A DNA stretch of 64,000 bases from RI-153 sp963721725 (GTDB lineage Bacteria > Chloroflexota > Anaerolineae > Caldilineales > Caldilineaceae). Location of the stretch: positions 1-64,000 of the forward strand of contig CAVRLX010000016.1 of assembly GCA_963721725.1 (NCBI GenBank), given 5' to 3'. Each line of letters starts with the position of its first letter. Positions within the stretch are counted from its first letter, which is position 1. Below are positions 29,008 through 38,100 of the stretch, piece after piece. The notes below the pieces were generated by a model that did no database searches, was not told where the DNA came from, and saw only the letters and a list, made by a program, of their open reading frames with translations. The translations under genes were made by a program, and so were the position numbers.

Positions 29008-30436
29008 ATGCCCAAAGAAGTCATTATGCCCGCGCTGGGTATGGCCCAGGAGACCGGCACGCTGTTGCGCTGGTTGAAGAAGGCAGGAGACACTGTCCAA
29101 AAAGGCGAACCTCTCATGGAGATCGCCACCGATAAAGTGGATGTGGAGATTGAGTCGCCCGCTTCGGGGACGCTGGCACAGATCACCGCTGCCGAGGGCG
29201 ACGAGATCCCCGTGGGGCAGACCATCGCCTTGATCCTGGCCCCCGGTGAAGCGGCTCCAGAAGGAACCACAGAGGGCACAGAGAAAGAACCAAAGAAAGA
29301 ACCAAAGAGACCACAGAGAGCAGAGAGCCGCAGAGCCCTCTGTGCCCTCTGTGCAAAGCTCCGTGTCCTCTGTGGTTAAATCCGAAACCCTTCCCATCAG
29401 CCCGGTGGCGGCGCGCATGGCCGCCGAGCACAATATTGATCTGGCCCAGATCCAGCCCACGGGCAGCCGCATCGGCAAAGAAGATGTGCTGGCGTACATT
29501 GAAAGCCAGAAAAGTTCACCGCAAAGTTCACCGCAACGGCGCAAAGAGGGAACGAAGGTTTTGGCCTCTCCCAAAGCGCGGCGATTGGCAGCAGAGCAGG
29601 GCATCGAGCTTGCCGCCCTTGACGGCAGTGGACCCAACGGGGCTGTCCTTGCCGCTGATGTATTCGCAGCAGAAGGAACCACAGAGGTCACAGAGAGGGA
29701 GACACAGAGACCACAAAGAGAAGAAGCCTCTGTGTCCTCTGTGCAAACCTCTGTGACCTCTGTGGTTAAATCCGAAACCGTCTCCCGCCTCTGGCAGATC
29801 ATGGCCGACCGCCTCACGGGCAGTTGGACCAGCGTGCCCCATTTCTATCTTGTGCGCGAGGTGGACGCCACGGCGTTGATGGCGTGGCGCAAACGCACGC
29901 AACCGCGCGTCGAAGGCATCACCTTCACCGATCTGTTGGTCAAAGTGGTGGCCGAAGCACTGGTGCGCCATCCGCGCCTCAACGCCAGTTGGGGTGAAAA
30001 AAGCATTATCACCAACGCTGAGATCAACGTGGGGCTGGCCGTCGCCGTCGAGGATGGCCTGCTTGTGCCCGTGATCCACAAGGCCGACCAGTTGCGCCTG
30101 AGCGAGATTGCCACCCGTCGTGGCGAAGTTGTGAAAAAAGCCCAAGCGGGCAAACTGGCCCCGGCAGACATGGGCGGCGGCACGTTTACGATTAGCAATC
30201 TGGGCATGTTTGGCGTGGATGCCTTCAACGCCATTGTCAATCCGCCTCAGGCGGCGATTTTGGCTGTGGGCCGGATTGCCGACCGTGTTGTGCCGGTGGA
30301 CGGTCAGCCGGCCGTCCGCCCGATGATGACGCTGACGCTCTCGTGTGATCACCGCGTGGTGGATGGCGCACGCGGCGCGCAGTTCCTGGCAACCTTGGCC
30401 GACATGATCGAAGATCCGCTACGAATGGTGGAATAG
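29008..30436 (+). CDS. pdhC: Dihydrolipoamide acyltransferase E2 (frame break; repeat-derived linkers)
   Basis: Corrected length about 475 residues. ATG 29008 follows GAGG. Layout: lipoyl domain (lipoyl Lys K43 in ATDKVDVEIES), repeat-encoded linker, first E3-binding domain (VAARMAAEHNIDLAQI), short Ser/Pro/Gln linker, second E3-binding domain (KARRLAAEQGIELAAL), second repeat-encoded linker, catalytic domain ending with the active-site block CDHRVVDGARGAQFL. The frame changes within the first repeat (about 29331-29347), where one extra C in a C-run explains it. E2 forms the core of the complex and makes acyl-CoA. Two E3-binding domains in one chain are unusual. Confidence 0.88.
29263..29389 (+). 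repeat. Word-palindrome element inside E2, copy 1
   Basis: A 127-base unit beginning GGAACCACAGAGGGCACAG and ending CCTCTGTGGTTAAATCCG. CACAGAG words on the left face CTCTGTG words on the right, making a long hairpin. It encodes a Lys/Glu/Pro-rich then Ser/Val-rich linker. Removing one C would make it 126 bases and restore the reading frame. Confidence 0.8.
29675..29779 (+). repeat. Word-palindrome element inside E2, copy 2
   Basis: A 105-base unit (35 codons, in frame) with the same ends as copy 1: GGAACCACAGAGGTCACAG and CCTCTGTGGTTAAATCCG. It encodes the linker before the catalytic domain, from EGTTEVTERETQRPQR to SVQTSVTSVVKSE. Confidence 0.82.
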
Positions 30437-30477
30437 AATCCGTAGAGGTGGGCAAGGCCAACTCAAAGAAATATTCG

Positions 30478-30543
30478 TCCACGAAGAAGACGAAATTTCA
30501 CAAAGCTAATTCTTTCTTTGTGCTTCTCGTGTCCTTCGCGGAT
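30478..30543. repeat. Word-palindrome element (CCACGAAG words)
   Basis: CGTCCACGAAGAAGACGAAATTTCACAAAG on the left (quoted as words CCACGAAG, GACGAA, CACAAAG) faces CTTTGTG, CTTCTCGTGTCCTTCGCGG on the right. It sits after the E2 stop and before the convergent BrnA gene, so it may also act as a terminator. Confidence 0.55.
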
Positions 30544-30564
30544 CATTGAATGGCTTGGAATGGC

Positions 30565-30828
30565 CTACGTTGAGTGCAACGCTTCCTCTTGTGTCTGTTG
30601 CGCATAACTATCCAGAAGTTGCTGAATGTAGACTTCATAAGACGCATTGGATGCTTGCGCCTGTTGTTTGAAGAAGGCAATACTTTCTTTTCGCAGTGCA
30701 AGCGTCACATGGACAATTTCTTTGGCTTCGTCTAACTCTTTAGCCGGGGGCAAAAAATCATCCACGCGTTTGCCCAGATCAATTGGCTCGTCTGTATACT
30801 TAATCTGTTTCGCGATTTTCTTGTTCAT
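30565..30828 (-). CDS. brnA: BrnA/CopG-type antitoxin
   Basis: An 87-residue protein with a C-terminal ribbon-helix-helix-like part (HVTLALRKESIAFFKQQAQ...YEVYIQQLLDSYA). It overlaps the end of the BrnT toxin gene by 29 bases, the usual brnT-brnA order. It should neutralise BrnT and repress the operon promoter. Confidence 0.75.
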   Translation of the reverse strand: MNKKIAKQIKYTDEPIDLGKRVDDFLPPAKELDEAKEIVHVTLALRKESIAFFKQQAQASNASYEVYIQQLLDSYAQQTQEEALHST

Positions 30829-31087
30829 AACGTCTTCTTCCTTTTCGCCAAAAGCCTGCCCCGAAGATACGAATTGTGTTATCTCGATAGGTAAAGCGGA
30901 CAGTTAGAATTTCATTATTAACGCTGCCCAAACAGAAAAAACGTTGTTCGTTTTCGCTGTGGCCTGCATCTTCGATAATGATGCGTTTGGGATCAGTAAA
31001 TGCCTTGCGAGCGTCCTGAAAAGAGACGCGGTGTTTCTCCTGGTTGATCTGATCCTTAGCGTCATCCCATTCAAAAAAGAATTTCAT
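30800..31087 (-). CDS. brnT: BrnT family toxin
   Basis: A 95-residue BrnT ribonuclease toxin. The N-terminal FFEWDDAKDQINQEKHRVSF and FQDARKAFTDP are family hallmarks, with RFFCLGSVNNEILTVRFTYR and the C-terminal RRRYEQE. It is a translation-blocking RNase in characterised members. The gene starts 22 bases from the divergent dehydrogenase start, so the promoters overlap. Confidence 0.88.
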   Translation of the reverse strand: MKFFFEWDDAKDQINQEKHRVSFQDARKAFTDPKRIIIEDAGHSENEQRFFCLGSVNNEILTVRFTYRDNTIRIFGAGFWRKGRRRYEQENRETD

Positions 31088-31109
31088 AGAGAAAGCTTAT
31101 CATTTCACA

Positions 31110-32183
31110 ATGGTGAATGCAATCAAACGACCCAAACTGCTCCTGGCCTTTAATGAAAACGTACGTAACAACTATCTCGCCCCCGCCGACGTGGAACGGC
31201 TGGATGCCTTCGCCGATTGGGATTGGTTCCCCTGTGAGGGCGGCGGCATCTATGACACCAATCAGAATCCAGAGGCGGCGGCGGCGCTGCGCGAGTGCAT
31301 CGGCGCGTATGACGGCATCGTCATCTGCCACGGCGCGCCCACGCTCACTGCCGAGATTCTCGACGCCGCGCCCGATTTGCGCTTGATAGGTGAGTTGGAG
31401 GGCGACCGCTTTGCCAGCCGCATCGATCTCGACGCTGCCTGGGCGCACGGCATCCGCACGGTGGACACCACCAATGGCTCGTCCTATCCTGTGGCCGAGT
31501 GGGCGCTGGGGCTGATCCTGGTCTCCACACGCAACGCCGGCGCACACTTCCGCCGCATCATTGCCGGGGAAACCCGTGTCTCCGCCGAAGTGCGCGCCAA
31601 AATGCCCGGACAACTTACGGGCAAGCGTGTGGGGCTAATCGGTGGCGGTCACATGGGGCGGCGATTGATCAAACTGTTGCGCCCCTTCGAGACCGAAATC
31701 TGGGTGCATGATCCCTATCTGCCGCGTGAAATGGCCGAAGCGCTGGACTTCACCCAGACCTCGCTGGACAACGTGCTTTCCCAGTGTGATGTCATCGTTT
31801 GCCTTGTGCCGCACACGCCCAAGACCCACGGCATGATCGGCGCGCGTGAACTGGCGCTGATTCCGTCGGGCGCGGTCTTTGTCAACGTCTCGCGCGGGGC
31901 GGTGGTCGATTCGGCAGCGCTGATTGAACGCCTCAAACGTGGCGACATTATCGCCGGGCTGGATGTTTTCGATCCCGAACCTGTGCCGCCAGACAGCGAG
32001 ATTCTGGGGCTGACCAACGTCTTCTTCAGCCCGCACATTGGCTATTACAGCGGCGATCAACACCCCCATTTCTTTAACCTCATGGTGGACGAGATCGAGC
32101 GTTTCTTCGCGGGCCACGAAACTTATTTCGACCTCACCCCGCGCAGCAAGGCAAACCGAAAGGGATTGACGATTGAAGATTAA
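31110..32183 (+). CDS. D-2-hydroxyacid dehydrogenase
   Basis: A 357-residue NAD-dependent dehydrogenase. The dinucleotide motif is GKRVGLIGGGHMGRRLIKLL, and VNVSRGAVVDSAALIERL plus the catalytic-His region FFSPHIGYYSGDQHPH are clear. It reduces 2-keto acids or oxidises D-2-hydroxy acids. The last nine residues (NRKGLTIED) are encoded by the GATTGACG word element that follows, so the natural C-terminus appears extended by it. The ATG has no strong ribosome site. Confidence 0.87.
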   Translation: MVNAIKRPKLLLAFNENVRNNYLAPADVERLDAFADWDWFPCEGGGIYDTNQNPEAAAALRECIGAYDGIVICHGAPTLTAEILDAAPDLRLIGELEGDRFASRIDLDAAWAHGIRTVDTTNGSSYPVAEWALGLILVSTRNAGAHFRRIIAGETRVSAEVRAKMPGQLTGKRVGLIGGGHMGRRLIKLLRPFETEIWVHDPYLPREMAEALDFTQTSLDNVLSQCDVIVCLVPHTPKTHGMIGARELALIPSGAVFVNVSRGAVVDSAALIERLKRGDIIAGLDVFDPEPVPPDSEILGLTNVFFSPHIGYYSGDQHPHFFNLMVDEIERFFAGHETYFDLTPRSKANRKGLTIED

Positions 32184-32282
32184 AGATTGACGATTGCAAT
32201 GTGTAGAGCATCTTGACACAAGGATTGCGCTCAGAACGTCAACCCAAAATCGAAAATCGTTAATCAAAAATCGTTAATTCAA
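32160..32282. repeat. Word-palindrome element (GATTGACGATTGAAG words)
   Basis: GATTGACGATTG, AAGATTAAAGATTGACGATTG on the left face AAAATCGAAAATCGTTAATC and AAAAATCGTTAATTC on the right. The left arm contains the last codons and stop of the dehydrogenase gene. Confidence 0.65.
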
Positions 32283-32302
32283 TGACTTGAGGAGCAACGA
32301 CA

Positions 32303-33328
32303 ATGTTTCCCATTCAATTCGGCTATTGCCTTCCCATCTTCGCCGCACCGGGAGGACGACTCTTCCGCACGCCCAACTTTCCGGCGCTGGATGCTGCGGC
32401 GGTGATGGCGGCGGCGCGCGAGGCCGACGCCCTGGGCTATCATGCGCTGTGGGTGGCGGATCACCTAATGTTGGGCAAAGACAACGCCATCCTCGAAGGC
32501 TGGACCACACTGGCGGCGCTGGCCGGGGCAACGCGGCAGGCGCGCCTGGGCATGATCCATCAGGCCCACTTCTTCCGCAGCCCAGCCATGACGGCCAAAA
32601 TGGGCGCAACCCTGGACCAACTCTCCGGTGGGCGCTACATCTTCTTTGCCGATCCTGCCTTTGGTCGCGCCGAGCATGTGGCCTATAACCTGCCCTATCC
32701 TGACGAAGCCGAGGAACGCATCGCCCGCACCGTGGAAGGGGTGGAACTGGCCCTGGCGCTGTGGGAAGCCGACAGCCCGGTGACGTTCAACGGCAACTAT
32801 TACAGCGTCGAAGCCGCCACCTGTACGCCTCAGCCTGTTCAACAGCCCCATCCGCCGATCTGGTTTGGCGAGGCTCATCCCAAAACGCTGGAAGCCTGTG
32901 CCCGGCTGGGTGACGGCTGGAACACGGTCCCCGTTGGGCTAGAGGAATTGCGCCGCCGTCTGGATGCTCTCGCCGCGGCCTGCGAAGCCGTGGGCCGCTC
33001 CGTGGATGAGATCGAGCGCAGCTTGGAGACGCAGATTCTCGTTGCACCGGACCGGGAAGGCGTGCGTCAGCAACTGCGCGCCATGATCAGCCTGGGCAGC
33101 GATGCGCCCGCCGCCGATGTGCAAGCCTTTATAGACGGCGACAGCGACGACTATCCCGCCTCACTCACCAACACCTACATCATCGGCACACCCGACGAGG
33201 TCACAGCGCAACTGCAAGCCTATATTGATCTGGGCATTAGCCACTTCATGCTCTGGTTTATGGACGCACCACAGAGCGCAGGCATGCGGCTGTTTGCAGA
33301 TGAAGTGATGACGCGGTTTAAGAATTGA
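32303..33328 (+). CDS. LLM class flavin-dependent oxidoreductase
   Basis: A 341-residue luciferase-like monooxygenase, probably F420- or FMN-dependent. The TIM barrel shows FGYCLPIF, AREADALGYHALWVADHL, a GGRYIFFADPAFGR loop and HPPIWFGEAHPKTLEACARLGDGW. GGAGCAACGACA precedes the ATG. It lies in a same-strand run with a dehydrogenase and an SDR, suggesting a shared small-molecule pathway, though repeat elements separate the genes and no substrate can be named. Confidence 0.87.
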   Translation: MFPIQFGYCLPIFAAPGGRLFRTPNFPALDAAAVMAAAREADALGYHALWVADHLMLGKDNAILEGWTTLAALAGATRQARLGMIHQAHFFRSPAMTAKMGATLDQLSGGRYIFFADPAFGRAEHVAYNLPYPDEAEERIARTVEGVELALALWEADSPVTFNGNYYSVEAATCTPQPVQQPHPPIWFGEAHPKTLEACARLGDGWNTVPVGLEELRRRLDALAAACEAVGRSVDEIERSLETQILVAPDREGVRQQLRAMISLGSDAPAADVQAFIDGDSDDYPASLTNTYIIGTPDEVTAQLQAYIDLGISHFMLWFMDAPQSAGMRLFADEVMTRFKN

Positions 33329-33419
33329 CGAAAGACCAAAGACGATAGACGAAGCATAAGATTGCGATTGAAAATCAAGCATCTGTACCATCGTCTCGTC
33401 CTCCGTCCATCGTCCATCC
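33326..33419. repeat. Word-palindrome element (AAAGACGATAGACG words)
   Basis: ATTGACGAAAGACC, AAAGACGATAGACGAAG on the left and CATCGTCTCGTCC, TCCGTCCATCGTCCATCC on the right. It lies between the luciferase-like and SDR genes and is close in wording to the one at 25954-26041. Confidence 0.65.
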
Positions 33420-33434
33420 TGAAAGGAGCACCCC

Positions 33435-34244
33435 ATGAACCTTCACCTCTCCGGCCAAGTGGCCGTGATCATCGGCGGGGCCAGTGGCATTGGGCTGGCA
33501 ATTGCCGAAGCCTTTGCGGCTGAGGGCGCGCCCGTCGCCATTTTGGATCGCGCTGCCAACGTGGCCGAAATAGCCGCGCAGATCGGCGCGGAACATGGCG
33601 TGCCTACCCATGCTCGCGCCCTCAACATCGCCGACTATGACGATGTCGTGGCTGCTGCCGCCGAAATTGAAGAACAACTCGGCCCTGTGACGCACGTGGT
33701 CAACACCGCCGCCATCGGATCGGGCAAGGGTGGCTTCCCCTTTTGGAAACTGGCCCCCGCCGACTGGCAAAGCGTGCTCCAGGTCAACATTATGGGCGTG
33801 GTCAACACTGCTCACGCCTTCGCCCCCGCCATGTGCGAACGCCGCGCCGGGACATTCCTCTTTTTAGGGTCCGTGGCCGGGCAAATCGGCTCACAGACCG
33901 ATCCGCCCTATAGCGCGTCCAAAGCCGCGCTGCTCAACTTTACCCAATGTGCGGCTAAAGATCTGGCTGTGTATAACGTGCGCGCCAACATCCTCAACCC
34001 CGGCATGGTGAGCACGCCGCTGCAACATCGCGTCTATGCCGGGCAGGTGGCGCATCTGCCCGAAGCGGAGCGCCCCAGCTATGACGAATGGGCGGCGGAA
34101 AAGATCGGGCGCTTGGTTCCGCTCAACCGCTGGCAAGAGCCAGAAGAGTTAGCCAACATGGCTGTCTTTTTGGCGTCGGATCGAGCCAAAAGCGTGACGG
34201 GACAGAGTGTCAATGTAGACGGTGGCTGGGTCATGCATTGGTGA
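33435..34244 (+). CDS. SDR family oxidoreductase
   Basis: A 269-residue short-chain dehydrogenase. Cofactor motif VAVIIGGASGIGLAIAEAFA, NTAAIGSG, and the catalytic Ser/Tyr/Lys set in FLFLGSVAG and YSASKAALLNF, with the C-terminal VTGQSVNVDGGW. AAAGGAG precedes the ATG. The substrate is probably an alcohol or sugar. Confidence 0.9.
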   Translation: MNLHLSGQVAVIIGGASGIGLAIAEAFAAEGAPVAILDRAANVAEIAAQIGAEHGVPTHARALNIADYDDVVAAAAEIEEQLGPVTHVVNTAAIGSGKGGFPFWKLAPADWQSVLQVNIMGVVNTAHAFAPAMCERRAGTFLFLGSVAGQIGSQTDPPYSASKAALLNFTQCAAKDLAVYNVRANILNPGMVSTPLQHRVYAGQVAHLPEAERPSYDEWAAEKIGRLVPLNRWQEPEELANMAVFLASDRAKSVTGQSVNVDGGWVMHW

Positions 34245-34277
34245 TCCAAAATGATTGAATAGACCAAGGAGGATGCC

Positions 34278-34985
34278 ATGAGTGGCGAGCGCTCTTTTCA
34301 ACGATGGACCGGTGGTTTAGCCGTGGCCGCGGGGATTCTAGCTTTGCTCAGCCTTGTGATTGGGCTGGCGGGTGTCAACTACGATTTCGAGGTTTTTTCC
34401 GATGCATCGTCACTCATCGCCGCCGGCACAATGGCTGCCGACTTTGTGCGTTGGAGTTTCTGGCTGAATATGCTGGGCAACTATCTGCTGCTTGTGCCGC
34501 TTGCGCTCTGGCTCTTGCGCTGGCTTAAGCCTCTCAATCCACCCTTCGCCCAGGTATTTACAGCCAGCGGCCTGCTCTATCTGATCTTGGGAGCCACGGG
34601 TTCGGCTGTCCTGGCTGCGGCCTGGCCCCTGCTTATGCAGCGCTACGAACTGGCTGACGTCTCCCAACGCGAATTCTTGACCCTGGCCTTCCAGGTGGTG
34701 GCTGCCGCCGTCGAAGATGGCCTGCATGGCGTCCTGCAGAACCTGTGTGGGGCGATCTGGTTTCTGGGCATGGGAGCGTTGATACGGTCAAAGCACGGTG
34801 GATTGGGCGTATTTACCCTCAGCATTGGCGGTTTTCTCTGCCTCAATCTTATCGGCGCCATTTTCAATATTGAGGCACTCAGCTTGCTGGGACTCACCGC
34901 CAATATTGTGTTGGGGCCGCTCTGGGCGATTTGGCTGGGTATCGTTTTACTGCGAGACAAGGCTTCAGCGATTCCGACAAAATAA
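34278..34985 (+). CDS. Integral membrane protein, DUF4386-like
   Basis: A 235-residue protein with about six hydrophobic segments (for example ILALLSLVIGLAGVNYDFEV, LLVPLALWLLRWL, LSLLGLTANIVLGPLWAIWL). AAGGAGGATGCC before the ATG is a near-perfect ribosome site. I see no catalytic motif; function unknown. Confidence 0.7.
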   Translation: MSGERSFQRWTGGLAVAAGILALLSLVIGLAGVNYDFEVFSDASSLIAAGTMAADFVRWSFWLNMLGNYLLLVPLALWLLRWLKPLNPPFAQVFTASGLLYLILGATGSAVLAAAWPLLMQRYELADVSQREFLTLAFQVVAAAVEDGLHGVLQNLCGAIWFLGMGALIRSKHGGLGVFTLSIGGFLCLNLIGAIFNIEALSLLGLTANIVLGPLWAIWLGIVLLRDKASAIPTK

Positions 34986-34999
34986 CAACCCAGGGGCCG

Positions 35000-35044
35000 C
35001 ATAAAAAATAGGAGTGTGGGCATCCCACGCTCCTATTTTTTATG
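35000..35044. terminator. Bidirectional terminator
   Basis: CATAAAAAATAGGAGTGTGGG pairs with CCCACGCTCCTATTTTTTATG (one G-T) around CAT. A-run and T-run on either side serve both the membrane-protein gene and the convergent large secreted protein gene. Confidence 0.85.
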
Positions 35045-35060
35045 CTGTAAATTCAGATTT

Positions 35061-35110
35061 TCACGATTGTTCATCCATGTGAGGAGGCCGGTTCCTCATC
35101 CAAATCGTGA
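35061..35110. repeat. Interrupted hairpin
   Basis: TCACGATT and AATCGTGA form the outer stem; GTGAGGA and TCCTCATC the inner one. It lies just after the terminator and before the stop of the large secreted protein gene. Confidence 0.45.
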
Positions 35111-35149
35111 AGGACTCACTTTATCGAGGAAATCGCCTCAATCACACAT

Positions 35150-38100
35150 CTACTTTCTCATCAGCTCCACTTCATCCACATAAAACGCCGCTTGCACTGC
35201 GCCGCTGCCATCCTGCACGTTGATGCGGGCAATCTGGCTGGGGCTGCCGATGCTGCTCAGTGGCACGCTGATCTCCGTCCACACGCCCGCCGGAGCAGTG
35301 AAGCGATAGGCTGGCCCGTTCGCGCCTTCGTCGGTGGATTGTGTGTAGATATCCAACACCGAGCCGCCCGGCGCGCCATAGACCCAGAGCTTAATGGCGC
35401 TGTAGTTCGCCATGTTGATGGGCGCAGACGCACGCAGGGCCAGCCCCGCCCACGCCTTGTTGTACTTCACAGCGATGGAGGCTGCGCCCGCTTTTACGGG
35501 TGATGGGTTTGCCAGATTTACCGTGCTGTCCCAAGACCAGTTTGCCCAGCCTGCGCGCCAGCGCATCCCCGTAGACCGTCAACCCCCTGGGCGCAGAGCC
35601 GCTTCCGCCTGCTACCATTGGCAAGTAGACCGGTTTCCTGTCGTTGGCCGGGTTAGAAGGCGAATCGACACAGGCTTGCATCAACGTCACATCTTGCTGA
35701 TCCACATCCCCATCTTTGTCCAGATCGTAACGGAGATCAAAGCCCTCTTGTGTGTTGTTGCTGCCCACCCGGCTGTTGACCCCGGCCACGTCCGCCGCGT
35801 CTAGCACGCCGTCGCGGTTGGCATCACAATAATCAGCTTTGTTGATTACGGTCAGCGTGACCGGCACAGTGACTGGCGTCAACCCTGCCGCCGAGAAAGT
35901 CAGATTCCCAGCATGGCTACCGTTTTCCAGCGCTTCGGGCTTGACAATCAATGTGGGCACTGTGGGGGTGCGCCCGCTGGCCGCGCTGATCGCCAGCCAC
36001 GCCACATCGCTGCTCACCGTCCACGAGACGGGCAAGCGGCTGACCACTTGCACAACGTGTTGGGGCAGTGCGCTATCGCCAGAGAGATCGGCCTCGAAAG
36101 CAATTGACTCCGGCTTGACGATGAGCATATTGGGCGCGGGCGCGCTGTCCGCCGCTGTGGGGTTGCTGCCTTCGCCAATTTCAACGGCATCATCTCGGCC
36201 ATCGCCGTCGCTGTCTGCCAGATTGGGATCGGTGCCCCAGTTGCGTTCCATCACCAATGACAGACTATCGCCATCCGTATCGCTATAGGCATCATTAGAC
36301 GTAAGCGGGCTGAGGCTTTCGGCGGCTTCCACTGTGTCGAGGATGCTGTCGCCGTCGTAATCGCCTTCCACCGTAACGGTGGCTGTCGCCGTGGCGGTCA
36401 ACCCGGCGCTGTTTTGCGCTGTCAATGTGATTAGATGCACGCCCACACTCAGCGGCACGTTGAGCAGATCACCGTTGCCCAGATCGCCGTCGCGGTCGCT
36501 GGTCCAGCGCAACGCCACCGGGGGCAGATACCCATCAGTGGCATCACGCGCCCCGCCGATAAGATCTACCGTCTGGCTTTCGCGCAGAATCGCGCCATCC
36601 AATGGAGCGGAGATGAAAGGTTGCGGCGGCTGCGCGGTCACGCTAAAAGGAACCGAGATTGCGCTGCCTGTGTGCAGCCCATCGCTGGCCGTGACACGAA
36701 TACGTGCATTGGTGCTGCCCGCCAATTCCGATGAAAGCACGCTCGCCGTGCCGCTGCCCACCGCCGAAGCCACCGGCGTCCACGTCACACCGCCATCGGC
36801 GGAATAGTCAATGCTAACCTCCAGGGCGTCACCGTCAGCATCGGTGGCTGTCCACGCCACGGGGATGGCCTCACCGTTGAAACTGCCCCCGCTTGGGCTG
36901 GTAATAGAAACCGTGGGCGCAGCCATGCCCGGCGCAAAAGTCGCCAGCACGCGCTCGTCATGGCGCAGTTCCACACGACGGGTTGCCTCGTTCAGAACCA
37001 CAGTGGCGGCGAAAAAGCCCAGCGGACTTTCCGCCTGTGGTTCGTGATCGTCATGTTTGTGGATGGTGTCGAAGACGGGGAATAGGCCGATCCGATCCAA
37101 CTCAGCGCCATCCGCCCCGCGCTGCACCAGCCAGTAGCCTGTCTCGAAGCTGAGGCTGAGGGGCGCTTCTTCGCCCAGGGCTTCCACGCGGCTAAACGAT
37201 CCACTGTCACCGCTACGCGCCACCGTGCCGGAGACGTGCAGCCGCCGCCCCGGAATTATGCGCGGGGTGATGGTGAAATCGGCGCTCTGTTCCGCTGCCA
37301 TGCGCTGTTGAAACGGCCAGGGCAAAAAGCCTGATAGATCCGCGCCGCCAATCGTGGCCCGGATCATGCCGTGATCCACGGGTTCAAAAAAGGTGTTGTT
37401 GTTGTATTTGGCACAGGCATAGCTCATGACAGACTTGGCACGTGCCGTCCAGGCGTTGCCATTGTTCTGGGGATAGAACTGCACGCCGCTAATGGGATTA
37501 ATCACCGGGGTCAAGACGCCCGGCTGGTTATAGAGCGAGAGATCCCAGTCGAAGCGCCCAGAGGCCAGTTGCCCACACGATTTGCTCGACTCGAAGGTTG
37601 TGCCCAGCGGCCCAATTTCATCGTTGACGGAATGGCTCAGGTTGTCGTTGATGCTGCCGTTATAGGCCCAGGGCTTGACCATGTTGAGAATGTGGCCGAT
37701 CTCATGCACAAAGAGATAACTGGATTGGGTGGTGCGGTTGACGCCGTTGTTATCACCGCGCATAACCCCATCGTCGCCTTTGGCCCAGCCAATGTAGAGG
37801 GGAAGCTCCAAATGACAGCCATCATCCGAGCCAGCCAGCCCAAAGGTGAAGACCTGAAGCGCGCCCTGGGCAATGTCGCACAGGGTATCCAGCGTGCTCA
37901 ACCCCAGCCGGTTAGCCATTTCGCTAACATCGGGCCAGAGACCGTAGCCATCGGCACTGCCCATGACAATGGTCGGCTCTACCACGCCAAAGGTGATCAG
38001 TGCATCCTGTTTGGATCGGTCATTCCAGCGGCTGCGTGCCCGATCCAGTTGGGGCGCGTATTGGTAGAGTTCAAAGAAATTATCCAGTTCAAGCTGCTCG

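Noticed and set aside
29263..29779. CACAGAG repeats as a CRISPR array
   Set aside because: Spacing is irregular, words vary, arms are inverted and the tract is in frame within E2; there are no uniform repeats and spacers.
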